This document shows positions 48,254-57,999 of a DNA stretch of 64,000 nt, one piece after another. The DNA comes from Riemerella anatipestifer. Lineage in GTDB: Bacteria; Bacteroidota; Bacteroidia; Flavobacteriales; Weeksellaceae. The notes below the pieces were generated by a model. It was given only the letters and a program-made list of their open reading frames with translations, was not told the origin of the DNA and did no database searches. Positions within the stretch are counted from its first letter, which is position 1, and each line of letters starts with the position of its first letter. The stretch covers positions 1,674,001 to 1,738,000 of the forward strand of contig NZ_CP073239.1 of assembly GCF_009670965.2 (NCBI RefSeq), written 5' to 3'. The translations under genes were made by a program, and so were the position numbers.

Positions 48254-49069
48254 ATGAAAAAAATCGGATTAATCATTTCTTTTCTAATTCATATCATTAC
48301 TTTTTCTCAAACTTATAGATTTATCTATCAACTTGATATGAAACTTGATGATAAAGTTGAAAAATTTAATATGGTTCTTGATATAGACAAAGATTTCGTG
48401 AAATTTTATGATTACAAGTTCCTCGAAATGGATTCTATTAGTAAAAAAACAGGTGAAAATTGGCAGACAAATACAATGACAGACCAACTTGTGTTAAGAA
48501 AAATAAACTCTAATGAGAATACAACTTTTCACGACAATGATTTTGATTATTTCGCATTGCATTCGACTGACAAAATAAATTGGAAAATTGAAAAAGAAAT
48601 AAAAAATCTTCATAATTACAAACTTCAGAAAGCAACAACTAGTTTTGGAGGAAGAAACTGGACTGCTTGGTTTTCAGAAGAAATACCTTTTCAAGAAGGA
48701 CCATATAAATTTCGCGGACTTCCTGGGCTAATCTTTGAATTGAGTGATGAAACAAATGACTTTAAGTATTCTTTAATTAAAAGTTTAAATTTGTCAGTAA
48801 CCTTTGATACGAAAAATTTTTTAGAAACACACTATGGAGTAAAGCCTATTTCCATAACTTTAAAACAGTATCATAAAATAAAAATTGACAGTTATAATGA
48901 TCCAGTTGCAGAGGTAAGGAAAACTTTGAAAAATGGAGGAGTTGTAAATATCAATGGTCAAAATATTACTTCTTTAGAAGAGCTTGATCAAAAACGAAAG
49001 TTTTTACAGGAAATGATAAAAAAATATTATAAACCTATAGAAAAAAACAAAGCGATTCCCTACCCATAA
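48254..49069 (+). CDS. GLPGL family secreted protein (cassette 14)
   Basis: 271 residues with signal peptide (LIISFLIHIITFSQ). The family signature FRGLPGLIFEL follows RNWTAWFSEEIPFQEGPY, as in the paralogue at 31307. Function of the family is unknown. Cassette ends GTTGTAGGCA / TGCCTACAAC; the same pair bounds the toxin cassette at 58733. Confidence 0.88.
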   Translation: MKKIGLIISFLIHIITFSQTYRFIYQLDMKLDDKVEKFNMVLDIDKDFVKFYDYKFLEMDSISKKTGENWQTNTMTDQLVLRKINSNENTTFHDNDFDYFALHSTDKINWKIEKEIKNLHNYKLQKATTSFGGRNWTAWFSEEIPFQEGPYKFRGLPGLIFELSDETNDFKYSLIKSLNLSVTFDTKNFLETHYGVKPISITLKQYHKIKIDSYNDPVAEVRKTLKNGGVVNINGQNITSLEELDQKRKFLQEMIKKYYKPIEKNKAIPYP

Positions 49070-49082
49070 AAATAAAAAGCAC

Positions 49083-49274
49083 TGCCTACAACATAGTATT
49101 TGCAAAAGGCGGGGTTAAGGTGTTGAATTGAAAAGCTGAAATATTTAGCCGCATATGCTTTTCAATTCAACTATTTTAAGTAATTTAGTTTCATTGAAAA
49201 AGCATCTGCTTCGGCTGGTCGAAATTGAACTATCCATTCAATTTAGCCCGCCCTTCGCAAATACTTTTTCCGTT
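49083..49274 (+). repeat. attC-like site 14 (long class)
   Basis: Left core TGCCTACAAC complements start GTTGTAGGCA (48211). Right core GTT at 49272. Confidence 0.85.
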
Positions 49275-49305
49275 ACCTGCAAGTTTAACCAAATATACCG
49301 ACTTA

Positions 49306-51150
49306 ATGAAGAACACAACTGAAGAGCGAATTGAAAATGCTAAAAAAGTTTCAACTGAAAATTTAATTGAAATTATTAAAAATAATTATCCTGAAAGATT
49401 TGACCAAATGTTGATTGACGAAGAAGAGAGAAAAATCTACTATTATGTCAAATACAAATCAATTGCATTTAAAAGAGAACCTTTTGTATTGAAATTCCCC
49501 CTTTTCACTTCTTGGAAAAAGGATTTTGATGATAACATAAATTATTACGGTGAACCAACAGTCTTAAATGATTCATTGTTTTTAGAAAGTATTCTATCCA
49601 ATGGATTTTCTCCAAATCTCAATGAGAAATATATAGATGAAAAAATTCCTTTCAATAATTTAGACTTCAAAACTGAAAATGGTGAGATTTCTTTTCAACA
49701 ACCATTCTATTACATACCAACAGAGAGCGAAAAACATACTTGCAACAATTGTAATGGAGAAAAATATACAGTTTGTACAGAAAGTGAATGTCAAGGACAA
49801 CATATTTATGACTGTAACAATTGCAACGCTACAGGAAAAGTAGATTGTACAAATTGCGGTAGTTCGGGTTGGATTGATTGCAGAAAATGTAATAAAAGAG
49901 GAGAATATACTTGCTCTAGTTGTAATGGAAAAGGTGAAAAGAAGTGCTATTCTTGTTATGGAAAAGGTAGAAATAGTAATGGTGAAAAATGTGGGAAATG
50001 TTCTGGACGAGGTTATGAAAAATGTTCTAAATGTAGAAATGGAATGATACGTTGTGAGAAATGTGCAGGTAAAGGCGAGTATAGATGTGGTGATTGTTCG
50101 GGACGTGGAGAAATAACTTGTAAAAAATGTGACGGTAAAAAAAGAATCACATGTACAGTTTGTTATGGTGACCATTTAGATAATCGTTACGGTAAAGTGG
50201 ATTGTGAAAAGTGTCAAACTGCTGGTGAACTTGCTCAAATTTCTTATGTAGAAACTACATTGTATTCCAATAATGATGAATTGTTTTTCACAGACAAAAC
50301 TGAAATAAATGCACCAAATTTTGGTTTAGAAAAAATTAGATCTTTTGCTAATACAAATTTGAAATTGGAAACTATCTATAGAAATTACAATAATGAAAAT
50401 TTTGAAAACTATGACGAACATAGTCTTTTTTGTTCCACTAAAGCATTAGATAATTTTGGTATTAGTAAGAATAATTATCCAAAACTTCTACAGGAGAATA
50501 TTTATTATGAAGCAATTCCTTGCGTTACCTTTACGTATACTCATATACTTTCTGCTACACAACATAAAGTATCCATATTAAGTATTGATGAACAAAGAGA
50601 AGTTTTATTTCATAGTAATCCTGCTGAAATTGCAGAAGAAAAAGATAGTTTCAAAGACAGATACCTTGAACTATTAAATAAAGCATTTTCAACAAAAAAA
50701 TATCTTGACAAAATTGATAGAAAACATGAAATGTTTTTGATGTTGCATGTGGCAAAAGCAGACGGAAAAATTGAAGAAGAGGAAAAAAGATTTTTATCTC
50801 AAACCATAACTGGCTTGAAAGGTTTTACAAAAAAAGAAAAACAAGAATTGTTTGGATTAATGACATCAAATACATTACCTCCATTATTACCATCAAATGC
50901 TTATTTTTCTTCAGTTGAGCGTTCTGAAGATGCAAAAAGAAAAATTGTGGAATTAGTTGCCAAACTTGATGGTGAATATGAGGAAAATGAGAAACAAAAA
51001 TTAAACGAAATTAATTCCTTAATAGAGCAAGGACATTCAATAAAGCCTTCTAAAATTGCAAATTTTTTCAAGACTTGGCAAGTAAGTTTTCCAATAATTT
51101 TGTTAATATTTCTCATAATTATATTTCTAATTTACACTAATATCAGATAA
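49306..51150 (+). CDS. DnaJ-type zinc-ribbon plus TerB-like protein (cassette 15, gene 1)
   Basis: 614 residues from ATG 49306. Roughly residues 143-300 carry about ten CxxCxGxG-type repeats (CNNCNGEK, CSSCNGKGEK, CGKCSGRGYE, CEKCAGKGEY and others), an expanded DnaJ-like zinc finger without a J domain. A TerB-like helical domain follows near residue 480 (LMLHVAKADGKIEEEEKRFL), and a transmembrane helix ends the protein. It could be a membrane-tethered nucleic-acid- or protein-binding scaffold. The next gene, a GIY-YIG-like nuclease, starts right after its stop codon. Confidence 0.72.
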   Translation: MKNTTEERIENAKKVSTENLIEIIKNNYPERFDQMLIDEEERKIYYYVKYKSIAFKREPFVLKFPLFTSWKKDFDDNINYYGEPTVLNDSLFLESILSNGFSPNLNEKYIDEKIPFNNLDFKTENGEISFQQPFYYIPTESEKHTCNNCNGEKYTVCTESECQGQHIYDCNNCNATGKVDCTNCGSSGWIDCRKCNKRGEYTCSSCNGKGEKKCYSCYGKGRNSNGEKCGKCSGRGYEKCSKCRNGMIRCEKCAGKGEYRCGDCSGRGEITCKKCDGKKRITCTVCYGDHLDNRYGKVDCEKCQTAGELAQISYVETTLYSNNDELFFTDKTEINAPNFGLEKIRSFANTNLKLETIYRNYNNENFENYDEHSLFCSTKALDNFGISKNNYPKLLQENIYYEAIPCVTFTYTHILSATQHKVSILSIDEQREVLFHSNPAEIAEEKDSFKDRYLELLNKAFSTKKYLDKIDRKHEMFLMLHVAKADGKIEEEEKRFLSQTITGLKGFTKKEKQELFGLMTSNTLPPLLPSNAYFSSVERSEDAKRKIVELVAKLDGEYEENEKQKLNEINSLIEQGHSIKPSKIANFFKTWQVSFPIILLIFLIIIFLIYTNIR

Positions 51151-51693
51151 ATGGAAGCATTGCAAAGTATAAATCTTAAATTAGATCAAATAAAAATTGA
51201 ATTAGAAAATTTCGTTGAAAATTTAGAACTTACTGAAATTTGTAATTTCAATATGGAAAATTGTGGTGATATTCCGTGGGATCTGATAAAATTTCAAGGA
51301 ATTTATTTCATCGAAATTCAAATAAGAAATAAGGAATTAACATTCGACGAATGGTTACAAAATTTTAAAAATGATTGGGAAGATGAACGCTATAAAAGAA
51401 AATTTGTCCCAAATATCAAATTGAAGAGAATTAGAAAACATAAAGAATTAGATGAGTGGATACCTTTATATTTAGGAAAATCTAAAAATATAAGTAGTAG
51501 GATATTTCAACACATTTATAAAGACATTAACAAAACGACATTTGCTCTAAAATTAAGGGCAAGAGAAAATATTTGGAAAGAAAATTTTCGACTGAGTGTA
51601 ATAGAAGTTAATTCAGATAGTTATGATTGGGTTGTTCCAGTTATAGAAAGAAAATTGAGGGACAAATTAAATCCAATTTTAGGAAAACAATAA
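51151..51693 (+). CDS. GIY-YIG-like nuclease (cassette 15, gene 2)
   Basis: 180 residues. FQGIYFIEI and PLYLGKSKNISSRIFQHI resemble the GIY and YIG strands with the following Arg and His. VIERKLRDKLNPILGKQ gives the conserved Glu and the C-terminal NP of UvrC/GIY-YIG domains. The ATG abuts the upstream stop, so the two are coupled. Nuclease activity is inferred from motif spacing only. Cassette ends GTTACCTGCA (49272) / TGCAGGTAAC (51702). Confidence 0.65.
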   Translation: MEALQSINLKLDQIKIELENFVENLELTEICNFNMENCGDIPWDLIKFQGIYFIEIQIRNKELTFDEWLQNFKNDWEDERYKRKFVPNIKLKRIRKHKELDEWIPLYLGKSKNISSRIFQHIYKDINKTTFALKLRARENIWKENFRLSVIEVNSDSYDWVVPVIERKLRDKLNPILGKQ

Positions 51694-51701
51694 AAAAAAC
51701 C

Positions 51702-51896
51702 TGCAGGTAACATCGGTTTTGCAAAAGCGAGGGTGAAGTTCCCTTGCGGTGAAAGTTTTGTAATTTCTATCCGCAAAAAACTTTTCCATTTTTTATTTTT
51801 TTGTAATTTTAAAAATGGAAAAAGTTTTTGCTCAGGTTCGTGTTTATAGAAAGTTTCGAACTTCTTAGCCCCGCCTTCGCAAAGCCGTTTCCCGTT
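51702..51896 (+). repeat. attC-like site 15 (long class, variant)
   Basis: Left core TGCAGGTAAC complements start GTTACCTGCA (49272). Arms ATCGGTTTTGCAAAAGCG and CGCCTTCGCAAAGCCG. Right core GTT at 51894. Confidence 0.84.
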
Positions 51897-51903
51897 ATCT
51901 GCA

Positions 51904-52503
51904 ATGAAATTAAAGCAAGCCGTAAACATGAAATTTTTGATTTTCATATTCTTGACAATTCCTATGTGGTTTTTATGTCAAGAGACAAGTAAGGTGAAAT
52001 TTACGATTGAAAAGGGAAGATTTATTTTTGACAAAGAAAGTTACCTGCTCCATAAAAAGCAGTCTGAAGAAATAGCTGAAAGCCAAAGAAAGGCGGACAG
52101 CATCTCTAAAGCAGATCCAAAAGTTCACATTAATTTTATAGATGACAGAATTCTTGAATATCCAAGATTTGACTCTGCTACTGTAGCATTCAGAAATAAA
52201 ATACTTGAGAACATAAAACTTGATAATGTAAAATTTGGTCAAAATATAATGTCCATTGTTATCGACAAATACGGAAAAGTAAAAAAAATTAAATGTCTGA
52301 AAATAGCGGACAGAAAAATTTGCGATCAAATAAATAAAATGGTCGTTAAAAAAGATCTTGACAAATGGAAACCTGCAATTTTTTATGGAACAATTGTAGA
52401 ATATGATTTTAGATTTTCTATTATTATTGATTCTAACCTTGCAAATTATGACTTGAAAAACAAATGGTCTCAGGAAAGTAATTTGCAGGATTTCATAAAA
52501 TAA
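51904..52503 (+). CDS. secreted TonB-C-terminal-like protein (cassette 16)
   Basis: 199 residues with N-terminal signal (FLIFIFLTIPMWFLC); ATG 51928 is an alternative start. The second half (MSIVIDKYGKVKKIKCLK, LDKWKPAIFYGTIVEYDF) resembles the small TonB C-terminal fold of Bacteroidetes secreted proteins. Function unknown. Cassette ends GTTATCTGCA / TGCAGATAAC. Confidence 0.65.
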   Translation: MKLKQAVNMKFLIFIFLTIPMWFLCQETSKVKFTIEKGRFIFDKESYLLHKKQSEEIAESQRKADSISKADPKVHINFIDDRILEYPRFDSATVAFRNKILENIKLDNVKFGQNIMSIVIDKYGKVKKIKCLKIADRKICDQINKMVVKKDLDKWKPAIFYGTIVEYDFRFSIIIDSNLANYDLKNKWSQESNLQDFIK

Positions 52504-52511
52504 AAAGTCAC

Positions 52512-52704
52512 TGCAGATAACAGTGTATTTGCAAAAAACGGGGTTGAATTTTTCCTTTGAGAATTAATTTTTTTATATCCGCAAAAATGCTTTTCATCTT
52601 TCAATTTTTAGTAATTTAGAAATCTGAAAAAGCATTTTGCTCCGCGGGGTTTTTCCTTATCACTTTTGGTTTGCAGTAGCCCGTTCTTCGCAAATACTTT
52701 TTCC
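52512..52704 (+). repeat. attC-like site 16 (long class, variant)
   Basis: Left core TGCAGATAAC complements start at 51894. Right arm ...TTCGCAAATACTTTTTCC meets mini-cassette 4. Confidence 0.85.
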
Positions 52705-52864
52705 GATGTAGCGAAATCCGCTTCGCTCCTTTCGCTACATCGGCTCGGCGGCTTACACCGCCTGATGAGCTCGTCGCTTCGCGAACTTCGCACATCAAGC
52801 GGTTTTGCAAAATTCCCTCTCGGAAGCAGAGCTTCCAGAGGAAACTTCGCAAAGCCGCCGAGCC
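52705..52864 (+). repeat. 160-bp mini-cassette, copy 4
   Basis: Same sequence as copies 1-3; GTT of the next cassette at 52865. Confidence 0.9.
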
Positions 52865-53253
52865 GTTGCACGCCACACTACTGAAAATCACTCAGCTGAA
52901 ATAAAGTTAAATTTTTGAGTTATAAAAGAAACTGAATCCAAACCGAACAAAGAGAATGTAGAAAGGTTTGAATTCATTTTCTGTTTTTGTATCACGGAAT
53001 AGAATTGACTTTTCCTCGGAGTGAATTTTCAATAGTATAGCGTATAACGAAGCAGACTCTGAATTGACTTTACTAACTTAGTGACTATAATTCCTATGAA
53101 AAGCTGAATTGAAAATAGAGAAGAATTGAATTTGAAAAACAGGAATTGATTTTAGGAAACCGAAATTGACTGAAAAATCTTGGAAAATTGAATTTTAACT
53201 TGTGTGAATATACCATATTGTGAATACTAACTAACAACTGAAACGAAAGTCCA
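52865..53253 (+). other. ORF-less cassette with conserved hairpin
   Basis: Cassette from GTTGCACGC (52865) to GCGTGCAAC (53254) with no credible frame. A hairpin GAATCCAAACC (52934) with GGTTTGAATTC (52965) is flanked by AAACT and ATTTTCT. It corresponds to the hairpin in the 460-bp ORF-less cassettes but uses different paired bases, which suggests conserved RNA structure. Confidence 0.6.
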
Positions 53254-53382
53254 GCGTGCAACACGGGTTTTGCAAAAAAGCGGGAGCGGTTTTATTTGGA
53301 CATAATGAAATTTTTATTACCTTTGTGTAATTGGGGGAAGGTTAGCGGTTTTTAGCCCGCTTCTTCGCAAAGCCCCACCATT
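53254..53382 (+). repeat. attC-like site 17 (short, diverged)
   Basis: Left core GCGTGCAAC complements start at 52865. Arms CGGGTTTTGCAAAAAAGCGGG and CCCGCTTCTTCGCAAAGCCC. The right core reads ATT (53380) instead of GTT. Confidence 0.8.
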
Positions 53383-53841
53383 ACCAGCTATACACTCCAA
53401 ACATTTCGCTAAGGAACCGAAACGATTCAAAATGCTCTAAATTGTGAATAGGAAGAAACTGAATTCAGACCCAGCCGAGCAGAACGTGTTAAAGGGTCTA
53501 AATTCATTTTCTACTACGGACGACTTAAAAAGCATATTTTTGAATGAGCCGACTCTTAAAAAATATTGGAGAGTACAGCTGGCAACTCATAACACTCGAC
53601 TGAATGTTGGACTTTTAAAACTTGAAATAGAGAATAAAACCCAAAGGAAAGAACCTCAAACTGACGAAAATCGGAAAAACGAATGGATTTCGGAACTGAA
53701 AACGAGTAACCCAAAAACTACGGAACTGACTTAAAGGCTGAAAAACTAAACTGTCAAATTGTGGACTTGAACGCTGAAAATGTGAAAAACGTGCGGACTG
53801 AAAACTATGCGGAAAAGACACCACGCAGAAAAATATAGTAC
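53383..53841 (+). repeat. ORF-less ~460-bp cassette, copy 2
   Basis: About 90% similar by eye to copy 1 (36811), with frame-changing indels. Hairpin at 53461-53505. A 96-residue plus-strand frame (53444-53734) is present here but is interrupted in the other copies, so it is not annotated as a gene. Start ATTACCAGCT, end AGCTGGTAAC. Confidence 0.75.
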
Positions 53842-53973
53842 AGCTGGTAACAAGGTATTGCCGCAAGCGGGGCTGATTTTGCATTTTAGAAAATTTTGTT
53901 TACTTTTGAAGAGTGGTATTTTAGTTGAAGTTAGGTGCTAAGAGGCCCCGCCTTCGGCAATACCCGGACCGTT
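53842..53973 (+). repeat. attC-like site 18 (short class)
   Basis: Left core AGCTGGTAAC; short-class arms AAGGTATTGCCGCAAGCGG and CCGCCTTCGGCAATACC; right core GTT at 53971. Confidence 0.85.
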
Positions 53974-53999
53974 GTGTGCAATTCTCCCAGCAAAATGTC

Positions 54000-54362
54000 A
54001 TGATACATAAGTGGATCAAAGAATATAAAGATAAAAGAGACCTTAAAAAATCTAACTGGGGAAGAGAATATGGTTGGTATATTGAATATAATGGTGAAAT
54101 TATAGGAGAGCTGGTAGATTGTAAATGGAAGGATGTGTTTTGGGATACATATATATTAAAATCTGTGCATGAAAAATGGAATCAGATATTGACAGACTCT
54201 AAATCTTGGGAAGACTTTAAATATAAAAATCAACATTATAATCAATATGCAATTAATGCTTTTCATGGAGCAGGATATGAATGCAAGATTAAACTTAATG
54301 AAAGAATAAGTATGAGAAGTTTATATTTGACCGAAATAGAACCTGAAAATATTACTAATTGA
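54000..54362 (+). CDS. hypothetical protein (cassette 19, gene 1)
   Basis: 120 residues from ATG 54000. Soluble, tryptophan- and tyrosine-rich (WGREYGWYIEYNGEIIGEL). No family recognised. A 100-base gap separates it from the next gene of the same cassette. Confidence 0.6.
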   Translation: MIHKWIKEYKDKRDLKKSNWGREYGWYIEYNGEIIGELVDCKWKDVFWDTYILKSVHEKWNQILTDSKSWEDFKYKNQHYNQYAINAFHGAGYECKIKLNERISMRSLYLTEIEPENITN

Positions 54363-54462
54363 TTTTTTCATCTATTAAAATTAATCGCAAAAAACAAAAT
54401 TTAGTTATCTTTATAAGATAATTACTAAAATCAACGTAATGATTTGTTTGTTAACATTTTGA

Positions 54463-55020
54463 ATGCCGTGGAAATTCTTGAATATGACAGATGTAAATTT
54501 TGAAATAAAAATTTTAAGACAGCATTGGATTAAAGATGATGGATTTGATGATAAATCAGATTTATGTTCACATGGAGAGCTTTATCTTAGGATAGGAAAT
54601 GAAATATTATCAGATGTTGACTCTGGTTCTTGGTGTTTAAGTGCAACAGGGCTTTATTTACTTCGTACCATAAAGCAAGACCATTGTGTTGGAGATTTTG
54701 ATAATTATTTAGTTCCTTGTTGTGGACATTTTATGATTCCTAATGAAAAAACGAATTGTGTTATGATTTATGGTTGTAATACAGGGATTGATTGGAATAT
54801 TAAGCATGAAAAAGGAATGGTTGAGTTGACTACCGAAAATGGTAACAGGGTAGTAATAACGTTTGATTATTATGTAGCTCAAGTAATAGAATTTACAGAT
54901 GAGATAGAAAAATTTTATGGGGACCCAAGTAAAAAGGAGCTTCCTAACGATAATTTTGAACAAGAGGGGTTTCGCCAATTTTGGATAGAATGGAAAAAAT
55001 TGAGGCAGGATTTAATATAA
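54463..55020 (+). CDS. hypothetical protein (cassette 19, gene 2)
   Basis: 185 residues; ATG 54484 is an equally good start. Soluble, with SHGELYLRIGNEILSD and a cysteine-containing middle (VPCCGHFMIP, YGCNTGIDWNIKHE). It resembles unnamed conserved proteins of cassette arrays and polymorphic-toxin immunity sets, but no family is assigned. Stop lies 2 bases before the left core TGCACACAAC. Confidence 0.6.
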   Translation: MPWKFLNMTDVNFEIKILRQHWIKDDGFDDKSDLCSHGELYLRIGNEILSDVDSGSWCLSATGLYLLRTIKQDHCVGDFDNYLVPCCGHFMIPNEKTNCVMIYGCNTGIDWNIKHEKGMVELTTENGNRVVITFDYYVAQVIEFTDEIEKFYGDPSKKELPNDNFEQEGFRQFWIEWKKLRQDLI

Positions 55021-55021
55021 C

Positions 55022-55152
55022 TGCACACAACAAGGTATTGCCGCAAGCGGGGGATATTTGCATTTTAGAAAAATTTGTTTATCTTTGAAGTATTGCATTT
55101 TGTTTGAAGTTGGGTGCTGAGGAGTCCCGCCTTCGGCAATACCTGGACCGTT
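55022..55152 (+). repeat. attC-like site 19 (short class)
   Basis: Left core TGCACACAAC complements start GTTGTGTGCA (53971). Right core GTT at 55150. Confidence 0.85.
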
Positions 55153-55203
55153 GTGCGAAATGCTAAATCAACATTCGCTAAAGATAAATTAATAGAAAAA
55201 TAA

Positions 55204-55935
55204 ATGAGGACAATCTTAATATTATTTGTAATTTTTCCTTTATTGGCATCTTGCCAGTCAAGTTTAGAAGATGGAAATCTTGACTTTGAAAAACTGAATT
55301 TTGATACATTCAACACAAGAAAATATTACTCAAAATCTTTGAAAGCAGAATGGGCAGATTATCATAAAATGAGGAAGAGTAATCAAAAAGAAATTTATTT
55401 CTTTCAATCTGAGTCAGATACAATTGATATTGATGGAAATGATTTTAGAATTGTTGAACCATATGCAATCATTTATAGTCAAACAGGTATAGGCAGAAGC
55501 AATTGGAATAAAGATTACTGTGTTGGTTTTTTAAAAAATTTAAAATTCGATGAAGTAAATGCAATAACAGATTTAAAAAACAATCTGCTTATGATTTTAG
55601 GTGAAACCGGCAGTATAAGGACTGAAGATATAGAAAAATTCTCAATGGAACTAACCAAATTATATGGTAATCCAACTTTAACAAATGTTTCATTTGGAAT
55701 GTCATCTTATGATATAAAAAAATGGAATTTCGAAGATAAAATAATTTCTCTAGTCTCATTCGGTAAAATAGATTATCAAAATGTTATCTTAGACGAGAAT
55801 CAAAAAAAATATATCAAGGAAATTGAAAGTAGAAATCATACTTTTGCCACATTATTCATTTGCAGAAGTGGATATTATGATGTTTTTAGAAAAATGAATA
55901 CGAGAAAAGGGTTTATGGTAAGATTCGAAAAATAA
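55204..55935 (+). CDS. lipoprotein of unknown function (cassette 20)
   Basis: 243 residues with lipobox LASC at residue ~16. The mature part is soluble with no recognised domain. Cassette ends GTTGTGCGA (55150) / TCGCACAAC (55952). Confidence 0.68.
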   Translation: MRTILILFVIFPLLASCQSSLEDGNLDFEKLNFDTFNTRKYYSKSLKAEWADYHKMRKSNQKEIYFFQSESDTIDIDGNDFRIVEPYAIIYSQTGIGRSNWNKDYCVGFLKNLKFDEVNAITDLKNNLLMILGETGSIRTEDIEKFSMELTKLYGNPTLTNVSFGMSSYDIKKWNFEDKIISLVSFGKIDYQNVILDENQKKYIKEIESRNHTFATLFICRSGYYDVFRKMNTRKGFMVRFEK

Positions 55936-55951
55936 AATTTGAGAAGCACAA

Positions 55952-56082
55952 TCGCACAACAAGGTATTGCCGCAAGCGGGGGTAATTGTTTTTTTAGAAA
56001 ATTTTGTTTACTTTTGAAGTATGGTATTTTAGTTGAAGTAAGGTGCTGGGAAGTCCCCGCCTTCGGCAATACCCTGACCGTT
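55952..56082 (+). repeat. attC-like site 20 (short class)
   Basis: Left core TCGCACAAC complements start at 55150. Right core GTT at 56080. Confidence 0.85.
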
Positions 56083-56554
56083 ACCAGCTATACTCTCCAA
56101 ACATTTCGCTAAGGACTTGAAACGATTAAAAAAACGCTCTAAATTGTGAATAATAAGAAACTGAATTTAGACCCTGCCGAACAGTACGTGTTATGGGTCT
56201 AAATTCATTTTCTACTACGGACGATTGAAAAGTATTTTGAATGAGCCGACTCTTAAAAAATGTTGGAGAGTACAGCTAGTAACTTTTAACGCTTGACTGA
56301 ATGTTAGATTTTAAAACCTAAGAAGAAAGGAAAAGCCTAGAAGGAAGGGAATTCAAATTGACGAAAAGCGAAAAAGCAACTGAATTTCGGAACTGAAAAA
56401 TGAAAAAGAATAACTAAAAACTATACGAAACTGACTAAAATCGGAGAAACTAAAAAGACCGAAATGAATAGATTGCGGGCTTGAACGCTGAAAACGTCTA
56501 AAACGTACGGATTTAAAAATTATACGGAAAGACACCACACCGAAAAAATAGTAC
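56083..56554 (+). repeat. ORF-less ~460-bp cassette, copy 3
   Basis: Third, more diverged copy of the sequence at 36811. The hairpin at 56163-56206 is perfectly paired here (GAATTTAGACCC with GGGTCTAAATTC). Start GTTACCAGCT (56080), end AGCTGGTAAC (56555). Confidence 0.75.
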
Positions 56555-56685
56555 AGCTGGTAACAAGGTATTGCCGCAAGCGGGGTTTATTTCTTTTTTA
56601 GAAACTTTTGTCTATCTTTGGAGTATGGTATTTTAGTTGAAGTTAGGTGCTAAGAATCCCCGCCTTCGGCAATACTCTTCCCGTT
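56555..56685 (+). repeat. attC-like site 21 (short class)
   Basis: Left core AGCTGGTAAC; short-class arms; right core GTT at 56683. Confidence 0.85.
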
Positions 56686-56719
56686 ATCTGTAATTTTTAA
56701 TCAAAATCAACAATTTGAA

Positions 56720-57586
56720 ATGAACGCAAAAGTTTTAAAATTAATTTTCATCCTAATAACATCCTATATGTTTTCTCAAAATAATAGGTTTGTGTATGAA
56801 TATACCTTTAAATTAGATTCATTACATAGAAATGTAGATGAAAAAGAATTCATGTATTTGGACATTTTAAAAGATAAATCTAATTTTTATAGTAAAAACA
56901 TGTTTGATTACGACTCTTTAGTTAGTAAAAGAATTGATAATGGAGTTGCTATCTCAGGCAGTAACATAATTATCCCCCGAAATAACACCAATCCGATTTT
57001 ACGGTTCAGGCTAGAGAAAAGATATCCTAGTTATGAAATTGTATTGCACACACAAATAAGTGGTCAAGCATATTCAATAACTGAAAATAGTAAAATCAAT
57101 TGGAAAATCATACCAGAAACAAAAATAATCGAAGGAATGAAGGTACAAAAGGCTATAACAAGTTTTATAGGAAGAGAATGGACAGCATGGTTTACCGAAG
57201 ACTATCCATTTAATGACGGTCCTTACAAGTTTCATGGTTTACCAGGTTTAATTATTGAATTACATGATTCTAAGGATGATCACCATTTTAGATTCATTGG
57301 GAACAAAAAACTAAATTACACTCCCCAATCAATCAATATTTCAAGAACTCAAGAATTAAATATTAGTCCAAAAAAGTTTAAAAAAGCTTGGTATAATTAT
57401 CTTGCTGATCCTGTAGGAAAAATGCGAAATTTATTAAATGATGGTGAAGCAAAAATAACTATTAAAGATGTAGCAACAGGTAGAGATAAACCTATAAGTG
57501 AATTTATTCGTGAAAAAGAGCAGGCAGCCAAAAATATTAAAGAAAAAACAAATAACTATTTAGATTTGGAATTATATAGAAATTAA
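56720..57586 (+). CDS. GLPGL family secreted protein (cassette 22)
   Basis: 288 residues with signal peptide (KLIFILITSYMFSQ). It has REWTAWFTEDYPFNDGPY and FHGLPGLIIEL. It is more like the chromosomal paralogue at 31307 in length and order than like the one at 48254. Cassette ends GTTATCTGTA / TACAGATAAC. Confidence 0.88.
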   Translation: MNAKVLKLIFILITSYMFSQNNRFVYEYTFKLDSLHRNVDEKEFMYLDILKDKSNFYSKNMFDYDSLVSKRIDNGVAISGSNIIIPRNNTNPILRFRLEKRYPSYEIVLHTQISGQAYSITENSKINWKIIPETKIIEGMKVQKAITSFIGREWTAWFTEDYPFNDGPYKFHGLPGLIIELHDSKDDHHFRFIGNKKLNYTPQSINISRTQELNISPKKFKKAWYNYLADPVGKMRNLLNDGEAKITIKDVATGRDKPISEFIREKEQAAKNIKEKTNNYLDLELYRN

Positions 57587-57591
57587 AAAAC

Positions 57592-57779
57592 TACAGATAA
57601 CATAGTATTTGCGCAAGGCGGGGAGGAGTAATGAGTTGAAAAGTAGAAATATTTATCCGCATCTGCTTTTCCGTATTACTTTTTTGAGTAAATTAGCAAT
57701 ACGGAAAAAGCATCCGCTTCGGTTGGTCGAAATTGAACGAAAGGTTCAATTTAGTCCGCCCTTCGCAAATACTTTTCCC
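57592..57779 (+). repeat. attC-like site 22 (long class)
   Basis: Left core TACAGATAAC complements start at 56683. Right arm ...CTTCGCAAATACTTTTCCC meets mini-cassette 5. Confidence 0.85.
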
Positions 57780-57939
57780 GATGTAGCGAAATCCGCTTCG
57801 CTCCTTTCGCTACATCGGCTCGGCGGCTTACACCGCCTGATGAGCTCGTCGCTTCGCGAACTTCGCACATCAAGCGGTTTTGCAAAATTCCCTCACGGAA
57901 GCAGAGCTTCCAGAGGAAACTTCGCAAAGCCGCCGAGCC
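57780..57939 (+). repeat. 160-bp mini-cassette, copy 5
   Basis: Same as copies 1-4 except CCCTCACGG for CCCTCTCGG. GTT of the next cassette at 57940. Confidence 0.9.
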
Positions 57940-57999
57940 GTTGTCTGCAATAATTTACCAATTATTACGCTGAATCCAATTTTATTAAAAATTTGTACG

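Noticed and set aside
49660..50175. 171-residue minus-strand frame opposite the zinc-ribbon gene
   Set aside because: Serine/threonine/phenylalanine-rich shadow of the cysteine-glycine repeats on the real strand.
53444..53734. 96-residue plus-strand frame in ORF-less cassette copy 2
   Set aside because: Copies 1 and 3 have indels that break it; no ribosome binding site.
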